A stretch of 38,089 nt of DNA from Bacteroidia bacterium (GTDB taxonomy: Bacteria; Bacteroidota; Bacteroidia; SpSt-205), in NCBI GenBank assembly GCA_026413325.1, contig JANZYW010000014.1:1-38089 (forward strand). Direction: 5' to 3'. The notes below the pieces were generated by a model. That model was not told the DNA's origin. It did not search any database and saw nothing but the letters and a program-made list of their open reading frames with translations. The translations under genes and the position numbers were made by a program. Below, in pieces: positions 9,591 through 19,572 of this stretch (position 1 is the stretch's first letter; every line of letters starts with the position of its first letter).

Positions 9591-10678
9591 GAGAGGGTGT
9601 TTGTATTCGCAAAAGCCAACCGAGCTACCTCGCGAGCGAGAGTCCCAGCGAGATGAGAAAAAACATCTGCCATGGGCGTCTCCGTAGACAGAGCTGCTGG
9701 TATCCCAGCATCACTTCGCTGAACCACCTCCTCCAATAAGGGGATTTCTCCGAGGAAGGGGATATCATATTTCTCGGCAAGCATACGACCACCGTTTTGG
9801 CCAAAGATATAAAATTTTCTTTCAGGAAGGTCTGCCGTCCAAAAATAGGCCATGTTTTCGATGATGCCGAGAACAGGTACCTGTACCAAAGGCATTTGAA
9901 ACATTACGAGGGCTTTCTCCGCATCGGCAAGTGCTACTTTCTGAGGAGTAGTGACAATGATCGCGCCTTGTGGCCTAAACTGTTGCGCAAGAGTGAGCTG
10001 TATATCTCCTGTGCCAGGAGGCATGTCTACGATGAGATAATCAAGCTCCGGCCAATCCGTTTCCGTGAGCAGCTGTCGCAGCGTATTGGAAGCCATGGGA
10101 CCCCGCCAGGGTGTAGCCTGATGAGGCGGCACCAAAAAGCCTAGAGACATGACCGAAAGTCCATATTTGGAAATGGGAATGAGGTAAGGGCGTCCATCTA
10201 TCTCTCGGACGGCTGGTTTCGCATGTTCTAGCCCCAGCAGGATAGGAACGCTGGGACCATATATGTCTGCATCAAGAAGCCCCACTCGTGCACCAGCCTG
10301 CGCAAGAGCTATAGCCAAATTAACAGCCACGGTGGACTTACCTACCCCCCCTTTACCGGAAGCAATCAACAGAAGGTTTTTTACCTGGGGCAAATGCGCA
10401 GCAGAGGCCCCTAAAGTGTGGGCTCTAAAATCAATCTTCACCTCCCAGCGCTCTCCCATCGCTCGGCGTACCGCCTCACCGATTTGCTGCTCAAAGTACC
10501 CTTTCAGAGGACAAGCGGGAGTGGTGAGCTGTAGCGTGAGAGAAAGTTGGCCATTCTCCTCATTCCACGCCACCCCTTTTACCATGCCCGCATCTACGAT
10601 ATTCTGCTGCAGGTCAGGGTCTATAACCGTGCGGAGCGCATCATATATAACCGCCTCTCTGGAAACCATCTCGAACAA
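9587..10678 (-). CDS. mrp: Mrp/NBP35-family P-loop ATPase, Fe-S carrier (N-terminal MIP18/DUF59-like domain)
   Basis: IASGKGGVGKSTVAVNLA, GLLDADIYGPSVP, YLIVDMPPGTGDIQLTL; ATGA-type overlap with nifU-like gene. Confidence 0.93.
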   Translation of the reverse strand: MFEMVSREAVIYDALRTVIDPDLQQNIVDAGMVKGVAWNEENGQLSLTLQLTTPACPLKGYFEQQIGEAVRRAMGERWEVKIDFRAHTLGASAAHLPQVKNLLLIASGKGGVGKSTVAVNLAIALAQAGARVGLLDADIYGPSVPILLGLEHAKPAVREIDGRPYLIPISKYGLSVMSLGFLVPPHQATPWRGPMASNTLRQLLTETDWPELDYLIVDMPPGTGDIQLTLAQQFRPQGAIIVTTPQKVALADAEKALVMFQMPLVQVPVLGIIENMAYFWTADLPERKFYIFGQNGGRMLAEKYDIPFLGEIPLLEEVVQRSDAGIPAALSTETPMADVFSHLAGTLAREVARLAFANTNTLS

Positions 10679-10699
10679 GAAACAAAATGAGAAAGAGAG

Positions 10700-11548
10700 T
10701 TACTCGTCGTCTTCTGCGGCCTTCTTTTTCTTGGGCTTCTCAGGAGCTGGACTGGGAGAGGGAGAAGTAGAAGGAGCTACCTCCGTCTTCTTGCGTCTTT
10801 CTTTTTCTGGTCGCTCCCCTGGCGCCGGCGGCAGGGGAGAAGACGTTTCAGAAACAGGTTTTACGTAGCCGAAACCTAAGGAAAACCGCAGGTATCCACC
10901 TCTGAGCTGAGGAGGATTTACCCCAGCAGGAGCAGGCCCTTGAGAAGCGCTCCAACTCCCCTTGGATGGAGACAAAACGCCTCCCAGATCCGCTCCCCAC
11001 AGCAAAGAAATTCCTTCCCCTCTTTTCCATCGACGAAGCCCTACCCCTACCTCCACTAATCCCAGATTACTGGAGAAGGTACGCTTCTCCAGCGGACGCA
11101 GTTCCTGATTGGAACCAAAGAAAATCGGCTCTGTGAAGTAGTTGGTATAACGAACCTCATATCTTCCTACTTGGTATCCCAGATAGGGGTAGAAGAGCCA
11201 AAGATTCTTATTGATGAGCGCAAATCCCAGCTGCCCCCCGTAATGCAAGGCATAGGGACGAGCCAGCCCCCGTTCCGTCTCAGAAGCATCGTAGTGCTGA
11301 AGCTGGAGGGTGCCCGATAACAGGATTTTCTTGGCAAATAAGAAGTCTATATTGGCTCCAGCGGTGGTAGCCCAGGGAATCAGCTGGAAATCTTTCCCCA
11401 GCGCCGTCGAAGCTTTCAAATCATCCTGAAGCTTCCCAAAGAAACCTATACCCAGGCCACTATGAGCCCGCAAAGCTATAGCCAGACTCACAGGAGCGTC
11501 CTGGGCCCACAAGAAGGATAACAAGAGAAGCGCGATTCCTATCCGCAT
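10700..11548 (-). CDS. Putative outer-membrane protein with low-complexity Pro/Ser/Lys/Glu C-terminal tail
   Basis: Signal peptide MRIGIALLLLSFLWAQ; beta-rich body with GYQVGRYEVRYTNYF; tail PPAPGERPEKERRKKTEVAPSTSPSPSPAPEKPKKKKAAEDDE. Confidence 0.6.
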   Translation of the reverse strand: MRIGIALLLLSFLWAQDAPVSLAIALRAHSGLGIGFFGKLQDDLKASTALGKDFQLIPWATTAGANIDFLFAKKILLSGTLQLQHYDASETERGLARPYALHYGGQLGFALINKNLWLFYPYLGYQVGRYEVRYTNYFTEPIFFGSNQELRPLEKRTFSSNLGLVEVGVGLRRWKRGEGISLLWGADLGGVLSPSKGSWSASQGPAPAGVNPPQLRGGYLRFSLGFGYVKPVSETSSPLPPAPGERPEKERRKKTEVAPSTSPSPSPAPEKPKKKKAAEDDE

Positions 11549-11552
11549 AAAA

Positions 11553-11560
11553 CAAAGGTA
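11553..11560 (-). promoter_or_regulatory. -7 box TACCTTTG, 4 nt before ATG (11548)
   Basis: Minus strand TACCTTTG-TTTT-ATG. Confidence 0.6.
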
Positions 11561-11570
11561 CTATGTTCCT

Positions 11571-12146
11571 TCATTTTTCGAGCAGGTGCCGAAACTTTTC
11601 TCGCGCTTTTTTAACCTTCGGGGCAATAACAAAAGCACAATAGGGCTGGGAGGGATTTTTCGCATAGTAATCCCAGTGATACTGCTCCGCAGGATAAAAA
11701 GAACGGAGCGGTTCGATAGCAGTCACGATCGGCGCAGAGAAAACCTTCTCCTTTTCTAATCGCTCCCGTACACGCTCAGCAACTATCCGCTGCGCCTCAG
11801 AATGATAAAAAATAACGGAGCGATATTGAGGACCCACGTCGTTTCCTTGTCGGTTGGGAGTGGTGGGATCATGGGTCAAAAAGAAATACTCGGTTAGCTC
11901 TTCGTAGCTTATGAGAGTCGGGTCGAAACGAACCCGAACCACTTCCGCATGGCCCGTGGTCTTGGAGCAGACCTGTTCGTACGTGGGGTGAGGTACATGC
12001 CCCCCTGCATACCCAGGGAAAACTTCAACTACCCCCTTCAGGGGCTTGAAGAGAGCCTCGGTACACCAGAAACAGCCTCCTCCGAAGGTAGCTTCCTCCA
12101 ACTGCGCTTGCATCATCCCAAATAACAAGAAAAATAGCCCTCGCAT
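11571..12146 (-). CDS. msrA: Peptide-methionine (S)-S-oxide reductase MsrA, probably exported
   Basis: EEATFGGGCFWCTEALFKPLKGVVEVFPGYAGG, QYRSVIFYHSEAQ, AEQYHWDYY. Start set to MRGLFFLLFGMMQAQ, giving a signal peptide and beginning just after the purE stop. Confidence 0.93.
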   Translation of the reverse strand: MRGLFFLLFGMMQAQLEEATFGGGCFWCTEALFKPLKGVVEVFPGYAGGHVPHPTYEQVCSKTTGHAEVVRVRFDPTLISYEELTEYFFLTHDPTTPNRQGNDVGPQYRSVIFYHSEAQRIVAERVRERLEKEKVFSAPIVTAIEPLRSFYPAEQYHWDYYAKNPSQPYCAFVIAPKVKKAREKFRHLLEK

Positions 12147-12150
12147 CCCC

Positions 12151-12660
12151 CTATAGCAAAATCGCATGGAATCGTTGGGGCTCTTCCTTAAGAGGGCGTA
12201 GCGCTTCTTCATGGAGAGTCTCCTGATAAGCCCTCAATCGAACTTGGAGCGCCTCATCAGAAATAGCTAATATCCGGACTGCCAGAAGCCCTGCATTCGC
12301 TGCGTTGTCTACCGCAACAGTAGCAACGGGGACTCCTTTCGGCATCTGCACGATCGAGAGAAGCGAATCTATACCGCCGGCAGATTGACTGGAGCGAATA
12401 GGCACCCCGATCACAGGCAGCACTGTAAGAGAAGCGAGCATGCCCGGTAGGTGAGCGGCGCCCCCAGCCCCAGCAATGATCACTTTGAGACCCCGAGCAG
12501 CGGCCTGTTTCCCATATGCCCATAACCGATCTGGAGTTCGATGAGCAGAGACGATAGTGTATTCATAGGAGACGCCAAACTGCTCCAGCATAGCTTTCGC
12601 CCCCTCCATGACCTGGGCATCGCTGGAACTACCCATTACGATACCGACCTGTGGTGCCAT
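12151..12660 (-). CDS. purE: N5-carboxyaminoimidazole ribonucleotide mutase
   Basis: [70 protein letters not shown]. Confidence 0.96.
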   Translation of the reverse strand: MAPQVGIVMGSSSDAQVMEGAKAMLEQFGVSYEYTIVSAHRTPDRLWAYGKQAAARGLKVIIAGAGGAAHLPGMLASLTVLPVIGVPIRSSQSAGGIDSLLSIVQMPKGVPVATVAVDNAANAGLLAVRILAISDEALQVRLRAYQETLHEEALRPLKEEPQRFHAILL

Positions 12661-12812
12661 CTGGTAAAAGTACGGGAGCTGTAGGATTTTTTGGTCTTCA
12701 ACCTTCTATAGAAGAAATGCATCTCAAACCACAAATTCTGCTTTTCCCAGAGAGAATTGGCTCCCACAGAGAAGCTCGCAGTTGGACTTCGGTAGATAAA
12801 AGCTCCTCCTTT

Positions 12813-13091
12813 TTATCCTATCAGAAATTCTTTATCCCTACGGAGAGGCAATTCTTTCTCGACCTCTACCTTCTCTACTCGAGCAGCGGGAGAACCTCGA
12901 TGAGCCCACTGAAGAAAAAGCTCCAGCTGGGCCGGAGGACCTTCCACTTCTATCAGGACGGACCCATCTAATTCGTTGCGAGCAAAACCAACTACCCCGA
13001 GGGCATGGGCCGTCTTCTGAGCATACTTCCTAAAGAAGACCCCTTGCACTTTACCGAAGACCCGAATGCGCCAGCGGGCCTCCTGTATCAT
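12813..13091 (-). CDS. acyP: Acylphosphatase
   Basis: RIRVFGKVQGVFFRKYAQKTAHALGVVGFARNELDGSVLIEVEG; catalytic GxVQGVxFR and Asn. Confidence 0.92.
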   Translation of the reverse strand: MIQEARWRIRVFGKVQGVFFRKYAQKTAHALGVVGFARNELDGSVLIEVEGPPAQLELFLQWAHRGSPAARVEKVEVEKELPLRRDKEFLIG

Positions 13092-14269
13092 CAGTTTAGC
13101 CTTTCAAAAATTCCAGCGATGCCCTGCCCACCGCCTACACATGCTGTTACCAGCCCATACTTTTCTCCTCGCCTACGAAGCTCGTTGATAATCTGGACTG
13201 TGAGCTTGGCTCCCGTACAGCCCAGAGGATGACCCAGAGCGATTGCCCCTCCGTTGACATTTAATTTTTCCATGGGGAGGCCTGCTTCCTTCACCACTGC
13301 CAAAGATTGTGCCGCGAAAGCCTCATTTAGCTCTATCAAGTGGATGTCAGCCAAGGACAGACCTGCTCGACGGAGGGCTTTTGGGATAGCCTCGACAGGT
13401 CCGATACCCATAATGTGAGGCTCCACCCCAGCGACTGCATAGCCCCGCAAGACAGCGATAGGCGTCAGAGCATGTCTCTTGAGAAAAGCTTCACTCACCA
13501 CGAGCACAAACGCCGCCCCATCGGAAGTCTGAGAAGAGTTACCCGCTGTAACCTGCCCATTGGCTGCAAATACTGGCTTGAGCTTCGCTAAAGCTTCCAT
13601 ATTCGTATCCGCTCTGGGTCCTTCATCCGTATCATGTATGTACTCTCGGACCTGCTTTTTGCCTCCGACTACAGATACATCTACCACTCGAAGGGGGACA
13701 ATCTCTTCTCGAAACTTCCCGGATGCGATGGCTGATAGGGCATGCTGATGGGAGCGCAAAGCAAAGGCGTCGGACTCTTCTCGAGTGATACCATACTTTT
13801 TAGCCACCTCTTCGGCGGTCATTCCCATTCCATAGTACCATTCCGGAGCTTGTACAGCATACTCGTAGTTAGGGACGATCTTGTAGCCTCCCATCGGAAC
13901 GAGAGACATGGTTTCTGCCCCTCCTGCTATAATCGCATCCGCCTGCCCTGTGCGAATCTTAGCTACTGCCATGGCTATAGCCTCGAGCCCAGAAGCGCAA
14001 TAGCGATTAATAGTAGTAGCGGGAACCTCTCTGCCTAACGCTCGCAGCGCTATGTATCGAGCCATATTGAGTCCTTGCTCCGCCTCCGGGATCGCATTTC
14101 CGCAGATAAGATCATCTATCTCTCGAGCAAAATCTATCTGAGGGAAAAGACTCTTGATTTTCTCGATCACTGCAACTGACATATCATCGGGACGCACTGT
14201 ACGCAATCGGCCCCGAGGAGCCTTTCCGATCGCGGTGCGAAAACCAGCCACGAGGTAAGCCTCTTGCAT
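13091..14269 (-). CDS. Thiolase-family acetyl-CoA acyltransferase
   Basis: Start re-assigned to MQEAYLVAGFRTAIGKAPRG; NRYCASGLEAIAMA, LNEAFAAQS, NVNGGAIALGHPLGCTGAK, TACVGGGQG. Confidence 0.93.
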   Translation of the reverse strand: MQEAYLVAGFRTAIGKAPRGRLRTVRPDDMSVAVIEKIKSLFPQIDFAREIDDLICGNAIPEAEQGLNMARYIALRALGREVPATTINRYCASGLEAIAMAVAKIRTGQADAIIAGGAETMSLVPMGGYKIVPNYEYAVQAPEWYYGMGMTAEEVAKKYGITREESDAFALRSHQHALSAIASGKFREEIVPLRVVDVSVVGGKKQVREYIHDTDEGPRADTNMEALAKLKPVFAANGQVTAGNSSQTSDGAAFVLVVSEAFLKRHALTPIAVLRGYAVAGVEPHIMGIGPVEAIPKALRRAGLSLADIHLIELNEAFAAQSLAVVKEAGLPMEKLNVNGGAIALGHPLGCTGAKLTVQIINELRRRGEKYGLVTACVGGGQGIAGIFERLN

Positions 14270-14273
14270 GCGA

Positions 14274-14281
14274 CAAAGATA
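14274..14281 (-). promoter_or_regulatory. -7 box TATCTTTG, 4 nt before thiolase ATG
   Basis: Minus strand TATCTTTG-TCGC-ATG. Confidence 0.6.
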
Positions 14282-14514
14282 CAAGACACAGTGGGTGTCG
14301 AGCATACGTGTATTCACCCCTCCGTCGAAAGGGCGAAATAAAGCCCCCCCTACACCTTCCGCCTTGCAACTATTATAAAGGGAGATAGGTATGACCGATA
14401 TACTCTCCCCAGCTGCGGGCAAGGCTCCCCACTCGACCGCCACTTCTGAGTTCCAGGCCCAGCGAGCTATCCCTGAGCTCCACCTCTGCCCTAATCCATC
14501 AAAAGGTTGTCAGG

Positions 14515-15192
14515 CTACCTCTCTGAGACGAACCGGAGCCTTTCTACAGGAAGGTCTGTAGGATAAAAACGCTCGCCTTCTGGGCGCACTTCTAACCGAA
14601 GAAGTCCTATCAAAGTGTACTTGATAAGGATTTTACGAGCCTTCCATCCTTCTTTTGGACCTAAGATATGACGGAAGGTAGGCTCATCGATATAGGGGTT
14701 CGTACGCAGATAATCCATCAGAAGGGCCTCCGCACGACGAAAAAGAACTTGTTGAGGTTTCTTCTCTGCTCGCCAGAGAGCCTCCAATAAGGAGCCTGCC
14801 AGACGACTCTGATCCCCGACCCGTACATACGCCCGATGCGAGCCATCTTCCTCTCGAACCAAAAAAGGGCGTCGCTCAGGTTGAGGAGGAACGATCACTT
14901 CTAAAATGATTTTGTCTTCCCATCGGATGAGCTCAGCCGAAAAATCTACTGCGGGCGCTACATAGCGCTGCGCAGCTAACTCCACCATGTAGTATTCCTG
15001 GTCAGGGTCTACTCCACAGATGCGGCCATTGTCCTTTACGCCAATGAGCAAACTTCCCCCCTCTGTATTAGCGAAAGCAGACAAGGTACGGGCAATTTTA
15101 CGAGCGCTGTCGATGCGCTGCTTGAAGTCTAAATGTAATCCCTCTCCCGCGGCTATGCGAGCCAGCAGGGGGGAAAGGTCCCACCCCGCCAT
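14515..15192 (-). CDS. AlbA_2 (divergent AAA-4/Schlafen-like) domain protein with C-terminal winged-helix-like region
   Basis: GEGLHLDFKQRIDSARKIARTLSAFANTEGGSLLIGVKDNGRICGVDPDQ is the AlbA_2 signature. Confidence 0.8.
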   Translation of the reverse strand: MAGWDLSPLLARIAAGEGLHLDFKQRIDSARKIARTLSAFANTEGGSLLIGVKDNGRICGVDPDQEYYMVELAAQRYVAPAVDFSAELIRWEDKIILEVIVPPQPERRPFLVREEDGSHRAYVRVGDQSRLAGSLLEALWRAEKKPQQVLFRRAEALLMDYLRTNPYIDEPTFRHILGPKEGWKARKILIKYTLIGLLRLEVRPEGERFYPTDLPVERLRFVSER

Positions 15193-15236
15193 GATAAGCT
15201 AAGGTAAGAAGTTTACCAGAGCAGCCAGAAACCCCG

Positions 15237-15244
15237 TATGTTTG
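15237..15244 (+). promoter_or_regulatory. -7 box TATGTTTG, 4 nt before fabG ATG
   Basis: TATGTTTG-CGCC-ATG. Confidence 0.6.
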
Positions 15245-15248
15245 CGCC

Positions 15249-15974
15249 ATGCCCCTCCTTGTGGATAAAGTCATCCTCGTTACAGGCGGTACTCGGGGTA
15301 TCGGCCGAGCTATTGTGGAAAAACTCTTAGAAGAAGGTGCTCGCGTAGCCTTTACCTATCGGGGCTCCCGAGAGCTTGCAGAGAATCTCGTAGCGCACGC
15401 TCCAGACCGCTTACGCGCCTACCAAGCCGATGTCACCGACGGACCCCGAGCAGAGGCGATCGTAGGGGAGCTCATCCGAGAGTGGAAACGAATCGACGGA
15501 CTGGTCAACAACGCAGGAATCACACAGGATAATCTCCTGCTCCGCATGACAGAAGCCCAGTGGGATCTCGTCCTCGCAACGAACCTCAAAGGCCCTTTCC
15601 TGTATACCAAAGCGGTCCTCAAACCCATGCTCTCCCAACGCAAAGGGAGTATCCTGAACATCAGCTCCGTCGTAGGCCTCCAAGGCAACCCAGGCCAAGC
15701 TAACTACGCCGCAGCGAAAGCGGGTCTGATCACATTTTCAAAATCGATCGCAAAGGAAATCGGTTCTCGAAACATTCGAGTCAACGTCGTGGCGCCAGGA
15801 TTCATCCGCACAGATATGACAGCAGAGCTCCCCGCTGAAGAGTGGAAAAAAAATATCGCTCTCGGTCGGTTAGGAGAGCCAAAAGAAGTCGCTTCCCTTT
15901 GCGCTTTCCTCCTCTCAGATGAAGCCTCTTACATTACGGGACAGGTCTTCGTTGTAGACGGAGGGATGACCTAA
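15249..15974 (+). CDS. fabG: 3-oxoacyl-ACP reductase, SDR family
   Basis: [76 protein letters not shown]. Confidence 0.94.
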   Translation: MPLLVDKVILVTGGTRGIGRAIVEKLLEEGARVAFTYRGSRELAENLVAHAPDRLRAYQADVTDGPRAEAIVGELIREWKRIDGLVNNAGITQDNLLLRMTEAQWDLVLATNLKGPFLYTKAVLKPMLSQRKGSILNISSVVGLQGNPGQANYAAAKAGLITFSKSIAKEIGSRNIRVNVVAPGFIRTDMTAELPAEEWKKNIALGRLGEPKEVASLCAFLLSDEASYITGQVFVVDGGMT

Positions 15975-16066
15975 GGGCTTCTCTTAGAAACTCTCAGGCC
16001 GTACCTATGCGGGTTTTACTCAATGGATGACCGCCCTACTTACAGTTCCTCTTAGCTAAAAGAGAA

Positions 16067-17470
16067 TCACCTTCTTCGATAGAGGAGTAGCCCAAAGAGG
16101 CTCAAGAGTCCCACTAATCCTGCGATGGTTCCTACCCATCTACTTAGGTGAACGGCTGCTGCTAAGGCGACTCCGACGATCAGAATAGCTATACCAATAG
16201 GAAGGAGGGGAAAAGCTCCCGGTAGCATTCGTCTTCCTTTCCCCACCGAAAGGATAACCATAGCCCCATACGCCACAAGGGTCGTCCAAGCAGAAGCCAT
16301 GTATCCGTAGCGCGGGATGCCGTAAAGATTGCCTAACCAGGTGATGACACTCCCCAGCGCTGTTATCGCGATACCCGCTTCAGGCTTATGAGAAAGCTTG
16401 TACCAAATAGAGGCCTGGACCAAGGTCCCCATCAGGAGGTGAGCCCACAAAAGAAGGGGAACCACAGATAGAGCAGGATGATAAACAGTGGGAAAGAGCG
16501 GTTTCGGAAGCAGGCCTCCCCATGTGGTCGTCACCAGCGGTTCCACCCAAATCATAAGCAGAAGGACGCCCATCAGTCCTACGCCATGGTAGAGGAGCCA
16601 ACTTCTCCGATAAAAAGAACGATCTCCTCGATTTTCCCCCAGCAGAAGAGGTTCGCCCGCCTGCCGATATGCTTGTACGAAAAGGGCCAGCGCCATTGCG
16701 ACCTTATAGGCAGCACTGTACAAAGCCGTCTGCTTCAGATCATGTCGGGCGAGGAGAATGCGATCCAGTACATCATTAGTAGCCCCCAGGAGCCCGATCA
16801 AAGTCAGCGTCAGCCCATACCGCAAAAGGACAGGGTACCCTACCTCCTGGGCAGACGCCTCAGAAACCCGAGATGGCCCCCAACTCAAAGCCCATCCCAA
16901 CCGCAGAAGAGAGGCAAGAAGATTTACCCAGAGGATATACGCTAAGCCATATCCCCGCATGCCAACTCCCCACCAGTTTAGGGCCAAAATCGCACCTACG
17001 TGGGTGAGTTGAATAACCGCAAAACGAAAAGGGCGCCCGACTGCCCGCTGATAAGCCAAAGCGAAGCTACCCCATGCATCTACCGTCCAGATGGCGATGG
17101 CAAGCCCTATAAGGTCTTCCCTTCCTTCGTACCCTAAAGATGGAGCTGCCCAGTAGCCCAACAAAAACAAAACGACCGCAACTCCCCCTCCCACTCCTCC
17201 CATCAGCCTCAATATGTGCCAAAAAATCGTAGCAGAAGCTTGTCCTTCGACCCTTGCGCTTCGCCCGAAACGAAAATAAGCCGTTTCCATCCCCATACCC
17301 GCTACAATCAGTCCGAATACCATCCATGAATACAACTCAGAAAGCCTACCGAACTCCTCCATAGAAAGACGATGTACATACAAGGGCGTCAAAGCCCAGT
17401 TGAGGAAACGAGCCGTGGCCGTAGTGAATCCATAAATAGCACCGTGATAGAGCAGCCTTCGGAGTGACAT
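16067..17470 (-). CDS. Multi-TM polysaccharide/lipid flippase (Wzx/MATE-like)
   Basis: About 12 hydrophobic segments; N-terminus MSLRRLLYHGAIYGFTTATARFLNWALTPLYVHRLSMEEFGRLSELYSW typical of PST flippases. Start re-assigned from 17614 to 17470. Confidence 0.82.
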   Translation of the reverse strand: MSLRRLLYHGAIYGFTTATARFLNWALTPLYVHRLSMEEFGRLSELYSWMVFGLIVAGMGMETAYFRFGRSARVEGQASATIFWHILRLMGGVGGGVAVVLFLLGYWAAPSLGYEGREDLIGLAIAIWTVDAWGSFALAYQRAVGRPFRFAVIQLTHVGAILALNWWGVGMRGYGLAYILWVNLLASLLRLGWALSWGPSRVSEASAQEVGYPVLLRYGLTLTLIGLLGATNDVLDRILLARHDLKQTALYSAAYKVAMALALFVQAYRQAGEPLLLGENRGDRSFYRRSWLLYHGVGLMGVLLLMIWVEPLVTTTWGGLLPKPLFPTVYHPALSVVPLLLWAHLLMGTLVQASIWYKLSHKPEAGIAITALGSVITWLGNLYGIPRYGYMASAWTTLVAYGAMVILSVGKGRRMLPGAFPLLPIGIAILIVGVALAAAVHLSRWVGTIAGLVGLLSLFGLLLYRRR

Positions 17471-17474
17471 GCCC

Positions 17475-17482
17475 CAAAGGTA
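17475..17482 (-). promoter_or_regulatory. -7 box TACCTTTG, 4 nt before flippase ATG
   Basis: Minus strand TACCTTTG-GGGC-ATG. Confidence 0.6.
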
Positions 17483-17570
17483 GAAGCTGATGCCAGGCAA
17501 GGTTCTTTTTCCTACTCTATGAGGACATGCGCTCGCCAAGCAAAAAGCACTGCACCCTTCAAAATGAAAA

Positions 17571-17588
17571 GGCCCCCTTACGGGGGCC
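17571..17588 (-). terminator. Rho-independent terminator-like hairpin downstream of the 18101 gene
   Basis: GGCCCCC-TTAC-GGGGGCC, followed on the minus strand by TTTTCATTTT. Confidence 0.75.
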
Positions 17589-17630
17589 GAACCCAGAACT
17601 TCTGTAAAGAACACTCTATAGAAAAGTCGT

Positions 17631-18101
17631 TCAGATGCGCACTCGAAGCCCTCCTGCTACATCTAATCGAGGCTTAGCGGGAGAGAGAAGCGTGTACAGA
17701 TTGGCTTGAGCAAATAGCTCCATGAAACGTATCGGGAGCAGAATCCCTCCCCCAAGATGCGCAAGAGCTTGCGCAGGATCTCGGTCACCTCCCTGACGCA
17801 CTCGAAATCCTCCTTCTAAATAAGGGGAGAGCGCCATCCCTCTTCCACACACCCCTCCCTCACATACCGCTGTGTTGATATACTGCTGGAAGGCTACCCC
17901 TGCCGTGAGTCCCCACCCCCTATCATATCCGCCCACAAAAGCAAGATTGAGATAAGGGTTTCCACCCAGGGTAAACCGTCCGCTTAAGGCCAGCAGTCCA
18001 TCTTTGCTGAAAATAACCCCGACTGCTTTCTCTCCAGCAGATTGAGCGAAAGAGAAGCTCAATCCCAGAAGTAACCCGAAAGTGTTGAGTTTGTTTCGCA
18101 T
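17631..18101 (-). CDS. Small secreted/outer-membrane-like hypothetical protein
   Basis: Signal peptide MRNKLNTFGLLLGLSFSFAQ; Gly-rich amphipathic strands (GWGLTAGVAFQQYIN...MALSPYLEGGFRV). Confidence 0.6.
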   Translation of the reverse strand: MRNKLNTFGLLLGLSFSFAQSAGEKAVGVIFSKDGLLALSGRFTLGGNPYLNLAFVGGYDRGWGLTAGVAFQQYINTAVCEGGVCGRGMALSPYLEGGFRVRQGGDRDPAQALAHLGGGILLPIRFMELFAQANLYTLLSPAKPRLDVAGGLRVRI

Positions 18102-18188
18102 ACAATATGTATACGCACGCTCTCCTGAACCAGGTTGCAAGGGTGTATTTCTCCTTCTTTTTGGGGAAATAAGCCGGGGGAGGTACTA

Positions 18189-19535
18189 TTAGGACAAGAG
18201 GTCAGATGAAGTGATACCCCCGAATGTACCAGAAGAAAGCAAAGCCACTACTCTGGGGGGACGTTCCAAGGTAGCTCTCAGGGCACTCACTAAATGCTCT
18301 TTATCCGTGAACCACTCCACCCCTTTCTCTCCTACCGATTTTCGAAGGGCTGCAAGGTCTGCTCCTTTATCGGAGGCTATTTTCGGATCGACGTAGATCC
18401 AGCGCTGCTGCGCCAACCGAAGCGCCTGTCTATACTGGCTTGCATAGGTAGGTAAAAGGCTGCTATAGGTGTGTAACTCCACGACTGCGAGGAGCGGAAG
18501 TCGAGGAAAGGTTTCTCGAAGCGCTTGCAAGGTAGCCTCGACCTTACTTGGAGCATGGGCAAAATCTCGCACCAGAATAAGCTTCTCAGAACGATACCAT
18601 ACCTCCTGTCGTTTCTCCGGTAGCTCGAAAGCACTCAAAATATCAGCGAACTCACGATCATCCACATAAAACTCTTGCAGGAGGCGCCACACCGCCGCGA
18701 CATTCAGGATATTATGTCGACCCCAAAACCGCAAAGGCACCACTCGACGCCCAATCCGCACAAACCACGTAGACCCTCTGCGGAAATAGGGCAGCTCTTG
18801 ATAAGGTATCATATAATGCCATCCTGCCCTCAAGTGCCTTTCGACAAGAGACTTAACGAGGGAATCCGTCGAGTTATAAAAGCATATCCCTCCTTTTGGC
18901 AGGATCTGTAAGATATGTTCGAAGGTCTGCTGATACCGCTCTGGCGTCGGATAGACATTCGCATGATCCCACGCTACACCTGTAAAAATAAGCCAGTGCG
19001 GACGATACACTGCTGCTTTGGGCTGCGGGTTCCATGCAGAGGCAGGGTATTCATCTCCCTCCAAAATGCACGTAGGGGCGTCACTCAGAGATACCGAAGG
19101 AAGTCCTGTCCTGGGTGCTGCCCCCACCAACCAGTCTGTAGGTAAGCGCAACGAACGAAACGCCTGGACAAGAAGGGCAGTAGTAGTAGTCTTTCCATAA
19201 CTCCCTATCACTGCGATTCGATGCTTGTGTTGAGCTACTCGAGCGATATAGGTGGGCATATCCCAAAGAGGGATCCCTAAAGCTTGCGCTTTCAGCAGCT
19301 CCGGATTGTCAGGCCGAGCGTGCATGCCTACCAGGACAAATTCTTCCTCCCCTGTAAGCTTCTCTGGAAACCATCCCTCCTGAGGGGGAAGCACTCCCCC
19401 TTCTGCGAGATGCGTCCGAGCCGGATCTTCTATCCGATCATCCGAACCTGATACGAGATATCCCTCTCTCTTCAGATGAAGAGCAAGAGCATGCATAACA
19501 CTCCCGCCTATACCTATGACATGTATGCGCCGCAC
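18189..19535 (-). CDS. mpl: Mur-ligase family: UDP-N-acetylmuramate:L-Ala-gamma-D-Glu-meso-DAP ligase (Mpl)-like
   Basis: HVIGIGGSVMHALALHLKREGYLVSGSDD, GMHARPDNPELLKAQALGIPLW, VIGSYGKTTTTALLV. GTG start. Confidence 0.87.
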   Translation of the reverse strand: MRRIHVIGIGGSVMHALALHLKREGYLVSGSDDRIEDPARTHLAEGGVLPPQEGWFPEKLTGEEEFVLVGMHARPDNPELLKAQALGIPLWDMPTYIARVAQHKHRIAVIGSYGKTTTTALLVQAFRSLRLPTDWLVGAAPRTGLPSVSLSDAPTCILEGDEYPASAWNPQPKAAVYRPHWLIFTGVAWDHANVYPTPERYQQTFEHILQILPKGGICFYNSTDSLVKSLVERHLRAGWHYMIPYQELPYFRRGSTWFVRIGRRVVPLRFWGRHNILNVAAVWRLLQEFYVDDREFADILSAFELPEKRQEVWYRSEKLILVRDFAHAPSKVEATLQALRETFPRLPLLAVVELHTYSSLLPTYASQYRQALRLAQQRWIYVDPKIASDKGADLAALRKSVGEKGVEWFTDKEHLVSALRATLERPPRVVALLSSGTFGGITSSDLLS

Positions 19536-19560
19536 CGCCGCACAAAGTTACCCTTTGCCG

Positions 19561-19568
19561 TAAGTTTG
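19561..19568 (+). promoter_or_regulatory. -7 box TAAGTTTG, 4 nt before the rfbD-like ATG
   Basis: TAAGTTTG-TCCG-ATG. Confidence 0.6.
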
Positions 19569-19572
19569 TCCG

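Noticed and set aside
14270-14443. Thiolase N-terminal extension (ORF start 14443)
   Set aside because: The first 58 residues do not fit thiolases; MQEAYLVAGFRTAIG at 14269 has TATCTTTG-N4 directly upstream.
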